Below, one piece after another: positions 40,171 through 49,086 of a DNA stretch of 64,000 nt. Numbering within the stretch: the first letter of the stretch is position 1; each line of letters starts with the position of its first letter. The stretch is from positions 3,100,001 to 3,164,000 of the forward strand of contig NZ_CP128474.1 of assembly GCF_030369635.1 (NCBI RefSeq), written 5' to 3'. The notes beneath the pieces are model-generated. The model was not told where the DNA came from and ran no database searches. It saw only the letters and a program-made list of their open reading frames with translations. The stretch comes from Microbacterium arborescens. GTDB lineage: Bacteria; Actinomycetota; Actinomycetes; Actinomycetales; Microbacteriaceae. The position numbers and the translations under genes are program-made.

Positions 40171-40827
40171 ATGCACGACGCCGCCCCCATCGACCTCGAG
40201 ACCTGGCCGCGACGGCGGCACTTCGAGCACTACCTCCGCACCGTTCGCTGCACCTACTCGATGACGGTCGAGATCGACGTGACGGACTTCGTCGCGGCGG
40301 TGCGCGCCTCCGGGCGTCGCACCTACATCGCGCAAGTCTGGGCGATCGCGTCGATCGTCAACCGTCACCCGGAGTTCCGCATGACGCTCACCGCCGACGG
40401 CGCCCCCGCGGTGTGGCCGGAGGTCCACCCGTCGTTCACGATCTTCCACCCCGAGACCGAGACGTTCTCGAGCGTCTCGGCGGCCTTCGACCGCGACTTC
40501 GCCGCCTTCCACGATGCCGCGGCCCGGGTGATCGCCGATCACGCCGGCAGCACCGAGCTCTTCCCGCAGGGTCCACCGCCGCCGAACAGCTTCGACGTGT
40601 CGAGCCTGCCGTGGACCGACTTCACCGGGTTCAATCTGAACGTCGAGGGCGGCGGGGGCCACCTCGCTCCGATCTTCACGCTCGGGCGCTACGTCGAGCG
40701 TGACGGACGGATGCTGCTGCCTATGGCCGTGCAGGTGCACCACGCCGCGGCCGACGGCTTCCACACCGCTCGGCTCGTCAACGACCTGCGCCGGCTCTTC
40801 GCCGACGTCGCCTGGCTCGCGGCATGA
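40171..40827 (+). CDS. CatA-like chloramphenicol acetyltransferase family protein
   Basis: A 218-residue protein of the trimeric CAT fold. RRRHFEHYLRTVRCTYSMTVEIDVTDF at the start and VQVHHAAADGFHTARLVNDLRRL with the catalytic HHxxxDG motif near residue 191 are present. Length agrees with type A CATs. Chromosomal actinobacterial members often do not confer chloramphenicol resistance. Overlaps the next gene by 4 bp. Confidence 0.85.
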   Translation: MHDAAPIDLETWPRRRHFEHYLRTVRCTYSMTVEIDVTDFVAAVRASGRRTYIAQVWAIASIVNRHPEFRMTLTADGAPAVWPEVHPSFTIFHPETETFSSVSAAFDRDFAAFHDAAARVIADHAGSTELFPQGPPPPNSFDVSSLPWTDFTGFNLNVEGGGGHLAPIFTLGRYVERDGRMLLPMAVQVHHAAADGFHTARLVNDLRRLFADVAWLAA

Positions 40828-41387
40828 GCGCGCTGCGCGAGTGGCTGCGCTCGCAGCCCTCGCTGACGGGCACACCTCCGGCGTTCGACACCGACCGGCT
40901 CCCCGCATCGCCGGTGACGCTGTTCGAGGAGTGGATCCACCGGGCAGCCGCCGCGGGGGTCACCGAGCCCCACGCCGCGACCCTCGCGACGGTCGACGCC
41001 GACGGCATCCCCGACGCCCGCACACTGATCGTCAAAGACGTCGACGACCGCGGCTGGGCGTTCGCGAGCACACGGTCATCCGCGAAGGGCGGGCAGCTGG
41101 AAGCGCAGCCCGCAGCAGCTCTGGCGTTCTGGTGGCAGCCGGTCATGCGGGCCGTGCGCGTGCGCGGGCCGATCCGCGAGGCCAGCGCCGAGGACACCGC
41201 CGCAGATCTGGCCGCTCGGTCCGAGGCGGCGCGCCGGGATGTCGCCGAGGGCGACTGGGCACTCTGGCGCATCGAGGCGACCAGGGTGGAATTCTGGCAG
41301 GGCTCGCTCGATCGGCGTCACATCCGCGTCGTCTACGAGCGCGCGGGGACGGGTTGGCGGCACACGCTCCTCGGAGGTGCAGTATGA
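40824..41387 (+). CDS. Pyridoxamine 5'-phosphate oxidase family protein
   Basis: A 187-residue flavin-binding split-barrel protein: EPHAATLATVDADGIPDARTLIVKDVDDRGWAFASTRSSAKGGQLEAQPAAALAFWW follows the PdxH/PhzG pattern (ARTLIVK for FMN binding, SAKGGQL). It is shorter than PdxH and lacks the full C-terminal RxL motif, so it may be an FMN enzyme other than true PNPOx. Middle gene of a coupled three-gene operon. Confidence 0.8.
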   Translation: MSALREWLRSQPSLTGTPPAFDTDRLPASPVTLFEEWIHRAAAAGVTEPHAATLATVDADGIPDARTLIVKDVDDRGWAFASTRSSAKGGQLEAQPAAALAFWWQPVMRAVRVRGPIREASAEDTAADLAARSEAARRDVAEGDWALWRIEATRVEFWQGSLDRRHIRVVYERAGTGWRHTLLGGAV

Positions 41388-41791
41388 CCGTCCACTACTC
41401 TTTCGCCCCGCCCACGGCCGCCGAGTTCGCGACGCTCTACGCCGAGACGGGCTGGGCCGAGTGGTCGCTCGAAACCTTCGAACGGGCCCTCGCGGGGAGC
41501 TGGGTCGTGTGCACGGCGCGTGACGGCGACGGGCACCTGATCGGCCTCGGGCGCCTGATCAGCGACGGCGCGCTGCACGCGTTCGTGACCGAGATGATCG
41601 TGGCGACGGCAGCGCGAGGCAGCGGCATCGGGAGTGAGATCCTGCGGATGCTCGTCGCCGAGTCGCGACGGCGCGGCGTACACGACATCCAGCTCTTCGC
41701 CGCGCGCGGCCGGGCCGCGTTCTACGAGCGCCACGGCTTCGCTCCCCGCGCGGCCGAGGGCCCGGGCATGGACATCGTCGCCGAGCGCTGA
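41384..41791 (+). CDS. GNAT family N-acetyltransferase
   Basis: A 135-residue acetyltransferase: GRLISDGALHAFVTEMIVATAARGSGIGSEILRMLVAES (acetyl-CoA loop RGSGIG) and IQLFAARGRAAFYERHGFAPR. The order of these motifs is that of the small YjcF/AttT-type GNATs. ATGA overlap with the preceding gene. Acceptor unknown. Confidence 0.85.
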   Translation: MTVHYSFAPPTAAEFATLYAETGWAEWSLETFERALAGSWVVCTARDGDGHLIGLGRLISDGALHAFVTEMIVATAARGSGIGSEILRMLVAESRRRGVHDIQLFAARGRAAFYERHGFAPRAAEGPGMDIVAER

Positions 41792-41853
41792 CCCGTGACA
41801 CCCTGCACGCGACGCCCTCGCACGCGGCATCCCGACTGGCCATACTGACGGGC

Positions 41854-43362
41854 ATGGACGCCGTAAACGACTGGCTGCTCACGTGGGGTGACCATCTGTG
41901 GACCTGGATCATCCTCCCGGTGGTCGTCGCCCTGGGGCTCTACTTCACGGTCCGCTCCGGCGTCGTGCAGTTCCGCCTCATCCCCGAGATGTTCCGGACG
42001 CTGACCGACAAGACCCCGCAGACCGCCGACGGGAAGCCGCAGTCGGTCTCGGCGTTCCAGGCCTTCACCATCTCGGCGGCCTCGCGGGTGGGGGTCGGCA
42101 ACATCGCGGGTGTCGGCACCGCCATCGCGGTCGGCGGCCCCGGCGCGGTCTTCTGGATGTGGGTGATGGGCTTCGTAGGCGGCGCGTCGAGCTTCATCGA
42201 GTCGTCGCTGGCTCAGCTGTTCAAGACCCGCGACCGCGGGAGCTTCCGCGGCGGACCGGCGTACTACATGCAGCGTGGGCTGGGCGCCCGCTGGCTCGGC
42301 ATCCTGTTCGCCGTCATCCTGATCGCCTGCTTCCCATTCGCCTTCAGCTCGTTGCAGGCCAACACGATCGTGGCCACGATCAGCGCCACGGTCGGCTCGA
42401 GCGCCGGCGACCTGCCCTGGCTGACATGGGTCATCGGCGTCGGCCTCGCCGGGCTGACGGGTCTCGTCGTGTTCGGCGGGGTCCGGCGCATCGCATCGGT
42501 GACGCAGCTGCTCGTGCCGATCATGGCCGTCGGGTACCTCGTGATCGGCGTGATCGTCGTGGTGCTGCACCTCGATCGCATCGGCCCGGTGTTCGCCGAG
42601 ATCTTCACCTCGGCCTGGGGTTTCAACGAGGTCGTCGGTGCGACGTTCGGCTACATCGTGCTCACCGGCGTGAAGCGCGGCATGTTCTCGAATGAAGCGG
42701 GGCTCGGCTCAGCCCCCAACGCGGGCGCGAGCGCCGCTGTCACCCATCCGGTCAAGCAGGGCCTCGTGCAGACCCTCGGTGTCTACTTCGACACCTTCCT
42801 CGTCTGCACGGTGACGGCGTTCATCATCCTGGTGTCCGTCCCCGACCTGGCCGGGGCCTCACGCGGCATCGACCTGACGCAAGGAGCGCTCGTCGACACG
42901 CTCGGCGGCTGGTCGAGCATCGCCCTGAGCGTCATCATCTTCCTGCTCGCGTTCTCGTCGATCCTCGGCAACTACTACTACGGCGAGTCGAACATCGAGT
43001 TCATCTCCGCCGACCGCGGCCTGCTGACGGCGTACCGGGCGCTCGTCGTCGTCGCGGTGCTGGCGGGATCCGTCTCCAGCGCCGATGTCGTGTGGAATTT
43101 CGCCGATGGGGTTATGGGCGTGATGGCGCTGACGAACCTCGTCGCGATCGCGCTGCTGTCGGGCATCGCGTTCCGCCTGCTCCGGGATTACACCGAGCAG
43201 AGGCGGGCGGGCCTCGACCCCGTGTTCACGCGGGGACGACTGCCCGACATCCGCGGCATCGAATGCTGGGAGGACGAGCTCACCGTGACGGGACCCGTCG
43301 CGGTGCGGGTGCGCGCACGGCAGGCGGCCAAGCACCGCGACCACCTGCGCGAAGGCCGATGA
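41854..43362 (+). CDS. Sodium:alanine symporter (AGCS family)
   Basis: A 502-residue multi-pass transporter for Na+-coupled alanine or glycine uptake. The AGCS signatures are FRLIPEMFRTL, SAFQAFTISAASRVGVGNIAGVGTAIAVGGPGAVFWMWVMGFVG, KTRDRGSFRGGPAYYMQRGL and KRGMFSNEAGLGSAPNAGA. Length is usual. A short hairpin AGGTCGC-T-GCGACCT follows the stop at 43364-43378. Confidence 0.95.
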   Translation: MDAVNDWLLTWGDHLWTWIILPVVVALGLYFTVRSGVVQFRLIPEMFRTLTDKTPQTADGKPQSVSAFQAFTISAASRVGVGNIAGVGTAIAVGGPGAVFWMWVMGFVGGASSFIESSLAQLFKTRDRGSFRGGPAYYMQRGLGARWLGILFAVILIACFPFAFSSLQANTIVATISATVGSSAGDLPWLTWVIGVGLAGLTGLVVFGGVRRIASVTQLLVPIMAVGYLVIGVIVVVLHLDRIGPVFAEIFTSAWGFNEVVGATFGYIVLTGVKRGMFSNEAGLGSAPNAGASAAVTHPVKQGLVQTLGVYFDTFLVCTVTAFIILVSVPDLAGASRGIDLTQGALVDTLGGWSSIALSVIIFLLAFSSILGNYYYGESNIEFISADRGLLTAYRALVVVAVLAGSVSSADVVWNFADGVMGVMALTNLVAIALLSGIAFRLLRDYTEQRRAGLDPVFTRGRLPDIRGIECWEDELTVTGPVAVRVRARQAAKHRDHLREGR

Positions 43363-43464
43363 CAGGTCGCTGCGACCTTTCGCGCCCCACCGATCGCGAC
43401 CGACACGCTTCGCATTTCCGCGCGAGCCCCCGCGCGACGGGGCGGTTCCCGACAGGATGAGGGG

Positions 43465-44220
43465 ATGCCGCGCGTGACCCCGACGCCCCGAACCGCCACC
43501 GCCCGAGGCCCGTACGCCAAGAGCGCGCGCACCCGCACGCTGATCCTCGATGCGGCGTTCGCCGTGTTCGCGAGCGCGGGCTACCGCAAGGGGTCGCTCC
43601 GTGAGATCGCCGAACGCGTCGACATGAGCGAGGCCGGTCTCCTGCACCACTTCCGCAACAAGGCCGAGCTGCTGCTCGCCGTACTCGACCACCGTGACGA
43701 GCTCGCGCGCAGCAGGTTCGCGTTCGAGCAGCACGCGGGGCGCGGTGCGCTCGACGACCTCATCGCCCTCGCCGACTACAACTCCACGATCCCGGGCGTC
43801 ATCGAGCTGTTCTGCACCCTGTCGGCCGAAGCGACCTCGCCCGACCACCCGGCTCATGACTTCTTCCGCAAGCGCTACGAGAACAGCCGACAGATCGTGG
43901 TCGATGCGCTCAGCGTCATCCGGGCCGAGGGCGGTCTGCGCGACGGCGTCGACATCCCCAGTGCCGCGGCCCGGTCGATCGCGGTGTGGGACGGGCTCCA
44001 GATCCAATGGCTGCTCGACCGCACCGCGCTCGACATGGCCGATGAGCTGCGCGCCTGCTTCGACGAGTTCCTGATCGAGGACCTGGCCCCGCCGCGGCGC
44101 GCCCTGCCGGGCCCCGTCGAGTCGCCAGGAACGGCGGATGCGGGGGGCACCGCACCCGCGGATTCTGGCGAGTCGACGAGCGAGCTCAGGATGCCGGAGA
44201 GAACCCGATCAGCCAGGTGA
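43465..44220 (+). CDS. TetR family transcriptional regulator with repeat-derived C-terminus
   Basis: A 251-residue TetR regulator. HTH: KSARTRTLILDAAFAVFASAGYRKGSLREIAERVDMSEAGLLHHFRNKAELL; C-terminal domain typical up to DELRACFDEFLIEDL. The last about 35 residues (PVESPGTADAGGTAPADSGESTS...) are encoded by a copy of the intergenic palindrome family (44115-44178), and the stop overlaps the convergent gene by 35 bp, so this tail was probably acquired by repeat insertion. Target unknown. Confidence 0.85.
   Translation: MPRVTPTPRTATARGPYAKSARTRTLILDAAFAVFASAGYRKGSLREIAERVDMSEAGLLHHFRNKAELLLAVLDHRDELARSRFAFEQHAGRGALDDLIALADYNSTIPGVIELFCTLSAEATSPDHPAHDFFRKRYENSRQIVVDALSVIRAEGGLRDGVDIPSAAARSIAVWDGLQIQWLLDRTALDMADELRACFDEFLIEDLAPPRRALPGPVESPGTADAGGTAPADSGESTSELRMPERTRSAR
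44115..44178. repeat. REP-like palindrome, copy 1
   Basis: Arms CGTCGAGTCGCCAG and CTGGCGAGTCGACG, one mismatch, about 36-bp interior with GCGGATGCGGGG...CCGCACCCGCGG. Lies inside the 3' end of the TetR gene. Confidence 0.8.
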
Positions 44221-44587
44221 GACCGTAGCGGTCTCTGACCTGGCCGTCGTAGTCGCCCCATGCCCGGCGCTGCAGGGGATCGATCACCGCTCCGCCGTCA
44301 GCCAATGCGTCGAACCATCGACGCGACGCCCCCTCGTCGCCGGCTCCGAGGAGCGCGAGCATGACCCCCGCCATCGTCGGCGGTGCGGCAGCCGTCGGAT
44401 CATCGGCACCGAAGAGGTCGACCGGTCCGCGCAGCTCGCCGTGCGCGATGAGTTCGGGCGCACCGTCATCCCGACCGAAGTCGGCGTACGTGTGGAGCTG
44501 GAGCTCGCCCCCGAACACCGACCGGTAGAAGCGGAGCGCGTCGGCGGCGTCGGCGGCGAAATGGATGTACGGCACCGGAGCGGGCAT
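44186..44587 (-). CDS. VOC family (PhnB/glyoxalase-like) protein
   Basis: A 133-residue protein of the vicinal oxygen chelate fold: YIHFAADAADALRFYRSVFGGELQLHTYADFG then LFGADD and RRWFDALADGGAVIDPLQRRAWGDYDGQVRDRYGLTWLIGF, the PhnB/3-dmu-9_3-mt-like subgroup. Catalytic role unknown; such proteins may bind metals or antibiotics. Convergent with the TetR gene, whose end it overlaps. Confidence 0.85.
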   Translation of the reverse strand: MPAPVPYIHFAADAADALRFYRSVFGGELQLHTYADFGRDDGAPELIAHGELRGPVDLFGADDPTAAAPPTMAGVMLALLGAGDEGASRRWFDALADGGAVIDPLQRRAWGDYDGQVRDRYGLTWLIGFSPAS

Positions 44588-44623
44588 GCCCGAACGGTAC
44601 GCCCCAACCGCGGTCCGCGCCAC

Positions 44624-44687
44624 CGTCAACTCGCCAGAAAACGTGGATGCCGGGCACGCCCGACCCGCAGAACCTGGCGACTCGACG
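44624..44687. repeat. REP-like palindrome, copy 2
   Basis: Arms CGTCAACTCGCCAG and CTGGCGACTCGACG around GTGGATGCCGGGCACGCCCG. It ends at the base before the stop of the LacI gene. Confidence 0.75.
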
Positions 44688-45686
44688 TCAGGAGGACGGG
44701 GCGGGAGCCGCGGTCGATTCGCGCCAGACCACATGCTGCAGCGGATCGGTGGCGGCCGGCGGGTCTTCACCCCGCATGAGAGCGATGAGGCGGTCGGCGG
44801 TCCGGCGCCCGAGCTCGACGTAGTCCATCGAGACGCTCGTGAGGGAGGGCATCTGGAAGGCGCTGGTCGGCGAGTCGTCCCACCCCGTCACACTGACGTC
44901 GCCCGGGACCGCCCACCCTCGTTCGAGCGCTCCGCGGATGACGCCGGTGGCGATGAAGTCGTTCGCGGCGATGACGGCGAGCGGAAGCGAGGCCTCGCCG
45001 AGCGAACGGATCGCGTCGAGCCCCGACTGCGCACTCCAATCACCCTCGACGACGCCGACGGACTCCACTCCCAGCCGGGCGACCGTCGCTTCGTAGGCCC
45101 GACGCCGCGCGTCCGCCGAGGGGTAACTCCGCGCACCCGTGATGTGCAGGAACCGCTGGTGCCCGAGCTCGGCGAGCCGCTCCACCATGCTCTCGAGCGG
45201 GTGGACGTCGAGCATCTCCCCCGAGACGCGCATGTCGTCGTCGAACTCCTCGAGCGTCAGCACCGGCACGTTCGGGTCGACACGCGCCAGATCGTCACCG
45301 GGGACGGGCGCATAGCAGAGGATGCCCTCGAACTGACGGGAGTCGATCATCTCCAGCAGTCGCGGTCGACGCTGATCCGGCGCGTTGGGGATGCTCTGAA
45401 CCTCCACCTCGTACCCGGCGGCTCGGGCGCGTTCGATCGTGCCGGCGATGAGCGGGGCCGAGTGGAACGCGGTGATCGGCAGCACCGCTGCGAGCCGGCC
45501 CGTCCGCGTCGTGCGCATCGAGCGAGCGGCGAGGTTCGGCCGGTAGTCGATCTCGCGAGCCGCCTCGAGCACGCGTTCACGTGTGGCGGCAGAGATGCCC
45601 GCGCGTCCCGTGAACACCTGCGAGACCGTGGACTGCGAGACTCCCGCGCGGGCGGCGACGTCGCGGCTCGTGGGCCGTTTCCCCAT
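44688..45686 (-). CDS. LacI family transcriptional regulator
   Basis: A 332-residue LacI repressor: HTH and hinge RPTSRDVAARAGVSQSTVSQVFTGRAGISAATRERVLEAAREIDYRPNLAARSMRT, then a periplasmic-binding-like sensor (AVIAANDFIATGVIRGALERGWAVPGDVSVTGWDDSPTS). ATG at 45686 has AAAGG 5 nt upstream and is preferred to 45704. Divergent from the sugar ABC transporter genes, which it probably represses through the dyad at 45746-45761. Confidence 0.9.
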   Translation of the reverse strand: MGKRPTSRDVAARAGVSQSTVSQVFTGRAGISAATRERVLEAAREIDYRPNLAARSMRTTRTGRLAAVLPITAFHSAPLIAGTIERARAAGYEVEVQSIPNAPDQRRPRLLEMIDSRQFEGILCYAPVPGDDLARVDPNVPVLTLEEFDDDMRVSGEMLDVHPLESMVERLAELGHQRFLHITGARSYPSADARRRAYEATVARLGVESVGVVEGDWSAQSGLDAIRSLGEASLPLAVIAANDFIATGVIRGALERGWAVPGDVSVTGWDDSPTSAFQMPSLTSVSMDYVELGRRTADRLIALMRGEDPPAATDPLQHVVWRESTAAPAPSS

Positions 45687-45745
45687 GACTGCCTTTCTTG
45701 GCATGGACTCTATCGACGTTCGTCGGCATCATCCTACTACCGACA

Positions 45746-45761
45746 ACTACTACGTATTAGT
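45746..45761. promoter_or_regulatory. LacI-type operator
   Basis: ACTACTACGTATTAGT is a 16-bp dyad (ACTA.TACGTA.TAGT) with a central CG, the usual centre of LacI-family operators, in the 151-bp gap between the regulator and the transporter operon. Confidence 0.6.
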
Positions 45762-45837
45762 CAATATGGCAGGACCTACCGGCGCGACCAGAGCGACGAC
45801 GATCCTGCGCACCGCCATCAGAGAGGATGCGTGGCCG

Positions 45838-46782
45838 ATGAGCATCGCCGAACTGCGACGCATAGCCCGAACGACCGGCAGCGCTGACAAAGAGCGACGG
45901 CGGATCCCACTCCCCGACAACAAAGCGGCTGTGCTGTTCCTCGCACCATTCGCCATTGGCGCGGTTGCATTGACGCTCGGGCCGATCATCATGTCGCTCT
46001 ACCTGTCGTTCACCGACTACAACCTGCTGCAAGACCCCGGATGGGTCGGGCTCGCCAACTACGAGCGCATGCTGACGGACACGCGGCTGCACACCTCCCT
46101 CGCCGTCACCTTCACGTACGTCGTCGTGGGGGTGCCCCTGCAACTGGCGATCGCGCTCCTCCTCGCGGTGGTGCTCGACAAGGGGATGCGGGCGCTTCCG
46201 TTCTACCGCTCCGCGTTCTACCTCCCGAGCCTGCTGGGGACGTCCGTCGCGATCGCCATGCTCTGGCGATTGATCTTCGGCGCAGACGGACTCTTCAACT
46301 CCCTGCTCGGCTTCGTGGGAATCGAGTCGCACACCAGTTGGATCGGCAGCCCCGACACCTCCCTGAGCACCATCATCCTGTTGCACGTCTGGACGTTCGG
46401 CTCACCGATGGTGATCTTCCTCGCGGGCCTGCGGCAGATCCCGGGCGAGCTATACGAAGCCGCTGCCGTCGATGGCGCCCATGCCTGGTCGCGGTTCCGC
46501 GCGATCACGCTTCCGCTCCTGACTCCGATCATCTTCTTCAACCTCGTCCTCGCCGTCATCAACTCCTTCTCGGCGTTCACGCAGGCCTTCGTCGTGTCGG
46601 GCGGGTCAGGCGGACCCGCGGACTCGCTGCTGTTCTACACGCTTTACCTCTACCAGGAAGGATTCGGGGCCTTCCGCATGGGCTACGCCTCGGCTCTCGC
46701 CTGGCTTCTCCTGCTCATCATCGGCGCCGTCACGGCGATCAACTTCTGGCTCTCGAAGTACTGGGTGCACTATGACGACTGA
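45838..46782 (+). CDS. Sugar ABC transporter permease (MalF/UgpA type)
   Basis: A 314-residue inner-membrane permease with six helices after a basic N-terminus. The BPD-transport EAA loop is ELYEAAAVDGAHAWSRFRAITLPLLTPI. It forms the transport pore with the next gene product. ATG at 45838 has GAGAGG upstream; an earlier ATG at 45766 would add a tail that overlaps the operator zone. No ATPase gene is in the cluster, so a shared MsiK-type ATPase elsewhere is likely. Confidence 0.9.
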   Translation: MSIAELRRIARTTGSADKERRRIPLPDNKAAVLFLAPFAIGAVALTLGPIIMSLYLSFTDYNLLQDPGWVGLANYERMLTDTRLHTSLAVTFTYVVVGVPLQLAIALLLAVVLDKGMRALPFYRSAFYLPSLLGTSVAIAMLWRLIFGADGLFNSLLGFVGIESHTSWIGSPDTSLSTIILLHVWTFGSPMVIFLAGLRQIPGELYEAAAVDGAHAWSRFRAITLPLLTPIIFFNLVLAVINSFSAFTQAFVVSGGSGGPADSLLFYTLYLYQEGFGAFRMGYASALAWLLLLIIGAVTAINFWLSKYWVHYDD

Positions 46783-47677
46783 AACCCTCATCACCGGCCG
46801 ACCGGCCCGCACGCGGGGAGAGCGAGCTGCCCGCCCCGGCGGCGCCTCGCGCGCACGGCTGCGCGGCATCCTGCGCCACGCTCTCATGCTCGCGGTGGTC
46901 GTGGGCTCGCTCTACCCCGTCCTCTGGATGGTGGTGAGCTCGCTACGGCCCGACGGCAGCATCTTCGGCAACCCCTCGCCCATCCCGACCGACTTCGTCT
47001 GGGAGAACTACGCCTACGGCTGGACCGCTCTCGGCGCTCCGTTCGGACAGTACATCGCCAATTCGCTCCTGGTCGTCGTGGGCTCGATCATCGGCAACCT
47101 GTTCAGCTGCTCGCTCGCCGCGTACGCCTTCGCCCGATTGCGGTTCCGTTTCCAGCGGACGGCCTTCGTGTACATGCTGGCAACGCTGATGCTCCCGATC
47201 CACGTCGTGATCGTGCCGCAGTACATCCTGTGGGCGCAGGTCGGTCTCACGGACTCGTTCTGGCCGCTGATCGTGCCGAAGTTCCTCGCAACCGACGCGT
47301 TCTTCATCTTCCTCATGGTGCAGTTCATCCGCGGACTGCCGCGCGAACTGGATGAAGCGGCGCGGATCGACGGCGCCGGGCATGCCCGCATCTTCTTCCA
47401 GATCATCCTGCCGCTCATGGTTCCGGCGCTGGCGACGACGACGATCTTCACGTTCATCTGGGTGTGGAACGACTTCTTCTCGCAGCTGATCTTCCTCACG
47501 AGCCCCGACAACTACACGGTGCCGATCGCGCTGCGGTCTTTCATCGACGCGCAATCGTCATCGTCGTTCGGCGCGATGTTCGCGATGAGCGTCGTCTCGA
47601 TCGTCCCGCTGATCATCGTCTTCGCCTTCGGCCAGCGGTTCCTCATCCGCGGCATCGCCACAAGCGGGCTGAAGTGA
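46772..47677 (+). CDS. Sugar ABC transporter permease (MalG/UgpE type)
   Basis: A 301-residue partner permease. EAA loop: ELDEAARIDGAGHARIFFQIILPLMVPAL. N-terminal LYPVLWMVVSSLRPDGSIFGNPSPIPTDF is typical of MalG-type subunits. It overlaps the previous gene by 11 bp, ensuring coupled synthesis. Confidence 0.92.
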   Translation: MTTETLITGRPARTRGERAARPGGASRARLRGILRHALMLAVVVGSLYPVLWMVVSSLRPDGSIFGNPSPIPTDFVWENYAYGWTALGAPFGQYIANSLLVVVGSIIGNLFSCSLAAYAFARLRFRFQRTAFVYMLATLMLPIHVVIVPQYILWAQVGLTDSFWPLIVPKFLATDAFFIFLMVQFIRGLPRELDEAARIDGAGHARIFFQIILPLMVPALATTTIFTFIWVWNDFFSQLIFLTSPDNYTVPIALRSFIDAQSSSSFGAMFAMSVVSIVPLIIVFAFGQRFLIRGIATSGLK

Positions 47678-47718
47678 CCCGCGCATCCCGCAGAACAACC
47701 CGAAACAGGAGTGTCATC

Positions 47719-49023
47719 ATGCACGTACCGAAACGTCTGATCGCCGGCATCGCCGCCGGCGCCGCTGCTCTGCTGGCCCTCTCCGGATGCGGCGTCGGCA
47801 ACCGAGCCGCCTCGACCGAGCTCAGCGACGGCCCGGTCACCCTACGCATGGCGTGGTGGGGCGGCGACAGTCGCCATGAGCGCACGCAGCAGGTCATCGA
47901 TCTCTTCGAGGCGAAATACCCGAACATCACCATCGTCCCCGAGTTCTCCGACTGGAGCGGCTACTGGGAGAAGCTCGCAACCGCAACGGCGGGCAAGAAC
48001 GCCGCGGACGTCATCCAGATGGACGAGCTCTATCTCTCGTCCTACGCCGCGCGAGGAGCGCTCAGCGATCTCGACGCTCTGCGCATCGACACCGCCGGCC
48101 TCGACGACTCGGTCCTCCGGATGGGGCGCTACGACGAGCGCCTGTACGCGATCCCGATCTCGACATCGAGCACGGCGCTCCTGGTCAACACGGATCTGCT
48201 CGACAGCATCGGCGTGCCTCTGCCCGACCACACGCAGTCGTGGACGTGGGACGAGTTCGATACCTGGGCCCAGACCGTCACGGATGCCGCACCGGCCGGG
48301 GTCTACGGCACGAGCGTCCTCTCCGGCAGCTGGCAGCTGCAGCTGTTCGCGCGTCAGGTCGGCGAGCGGCTGTACGACGGTGACGAGGTCGCGGTCTCGG
48401 CCGAGACGGTCGCCGACTTCTTCCGGACGAGCCTCGACCTGACACGAAGCGGGGCGTCGGCTCCGGCGTCGGTGTGGTCGGAGACCAGCTCGCTTCCGCT
48501 CGACCAGTTGCCGTTCTCGGTCGGGACGGCAGCGTCGTTCTTCGCGCCGGCGACCCTGATCTCGGCCTACGCGAAGGCATCGGGCGCGAACATCGAGCTC
48601 GTACCGATGCCGAACCACGACGACGGCGAACCCACGTTCGACTACTTCAAGCCGGGAATGTACTGGTCGATCTCGTCGCAGTCGCGGCATCCCGCCGAGG
48701 CCGCCGCGCTGGTGGACTTCCTGCTGAACGACCCCGAGGCGACGAAGGTCATCGGCAGCGAGCGAGGCCTGCCCGCGAGCACGAGGAACCTCGATCTGAT
48801 CAAGCCCGGCCTCACCTCCGAAGAGGCTGAAGCCGTGGCCTACTCGGAGTCGCGGGTTCCCGTGCTCGGCGCCGCCCCCGCGCCGCCGCCACTGGGCACA
48901 TCCGATGTCGACGCGATCTTCTTGCGATATCTCCAGGAGGTGATGTTCGAGCGCACGACACCGGAGACCGCCGCGACGGGGTTCATCGCCGACGTCCAGG
49001 CGTCGATCGACGCCGCGAACTGA
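47719..49023 (+). CDS. Sugar ABC transporter substrate-binding lipoprotein
   Basis: A 434-residue family 1 extracellular binding protein. The signal peptide RLIAGIAAGAAALLALSGC carries the lipobox LALSGC. Mature part: LRMAWWGGDSRHERTQQVIDLFEAKYPNITIVPEFSDWSGYWEKLAT, then ADVIQMDELYLSSYAARGAL and YAIPISTSSTALLVNTDLLDSIGV. AGGAG precedes the ATG at 47719. Likely an oligosaccharide receptor; specificity cannot be read. Confidence 0.92.
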   Translation: MHVPKRLIAGIAAGAAALLALSGCGVGNRAASTELSDGPVTLRMAWWGGDSRHERTQQVIDLFEAKYPNITIVPEFSDWSGYWEKLATATAGKNAADVIQMDELYLSSYAARGALSDLDALRIDTAGLDDSVLRMGRYDERLYAIPISTSSTALLVNTDLLDSIGVPLPDHTQSWTWDEFDTWAQTVTDAAPAGVYGTSVLSGSWQLQLFARQVGERLYDGDEVAVSAETVADFFRTSLDLTRSGASAPASVWSETSSLPLDQLPFSVGTAASFFAPATLISAYAKASGANIELVPMPNHDDGEPTFDYFKPGMYWSISSQSRHPAEAAALVDFLLNDPEATKVIGSERGLPASTRNLDLIKPGLTSEEAEAVAYSESRVPVLGAAPAPPPLGTSDVDAIFLRYLQEVMFERTTPETAATGFIADVQASIDAAN

Positions 49024-49040
49024 AACTCCCGGCGCGCGCT

Positions 49041-49080
49041 CGTCGACTCGCCAGGATGCGCGGATGCGGCGGGCAGGAGT
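49041..49080. repeat. REP-like palindrome, half copy
   Basis: CGTCGACTCGCCAG (49041-49054) and the following GCGGATGCGGC match the left half of the palindrome family; the right arm is degraded. It sits between two convergent genes. Confidence 0.5.
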
Positions 49081-49086
49081 CGGGGG

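Noticed and set aside
40171..40827. Acquired chloramphenicol resistance
   Set aside because: The gene has host-like GC and is the first member of a coupled operon with PNPOx-like and GNAT genes; it looks like a chromosomal CAT-fold protein of unknown substrate.
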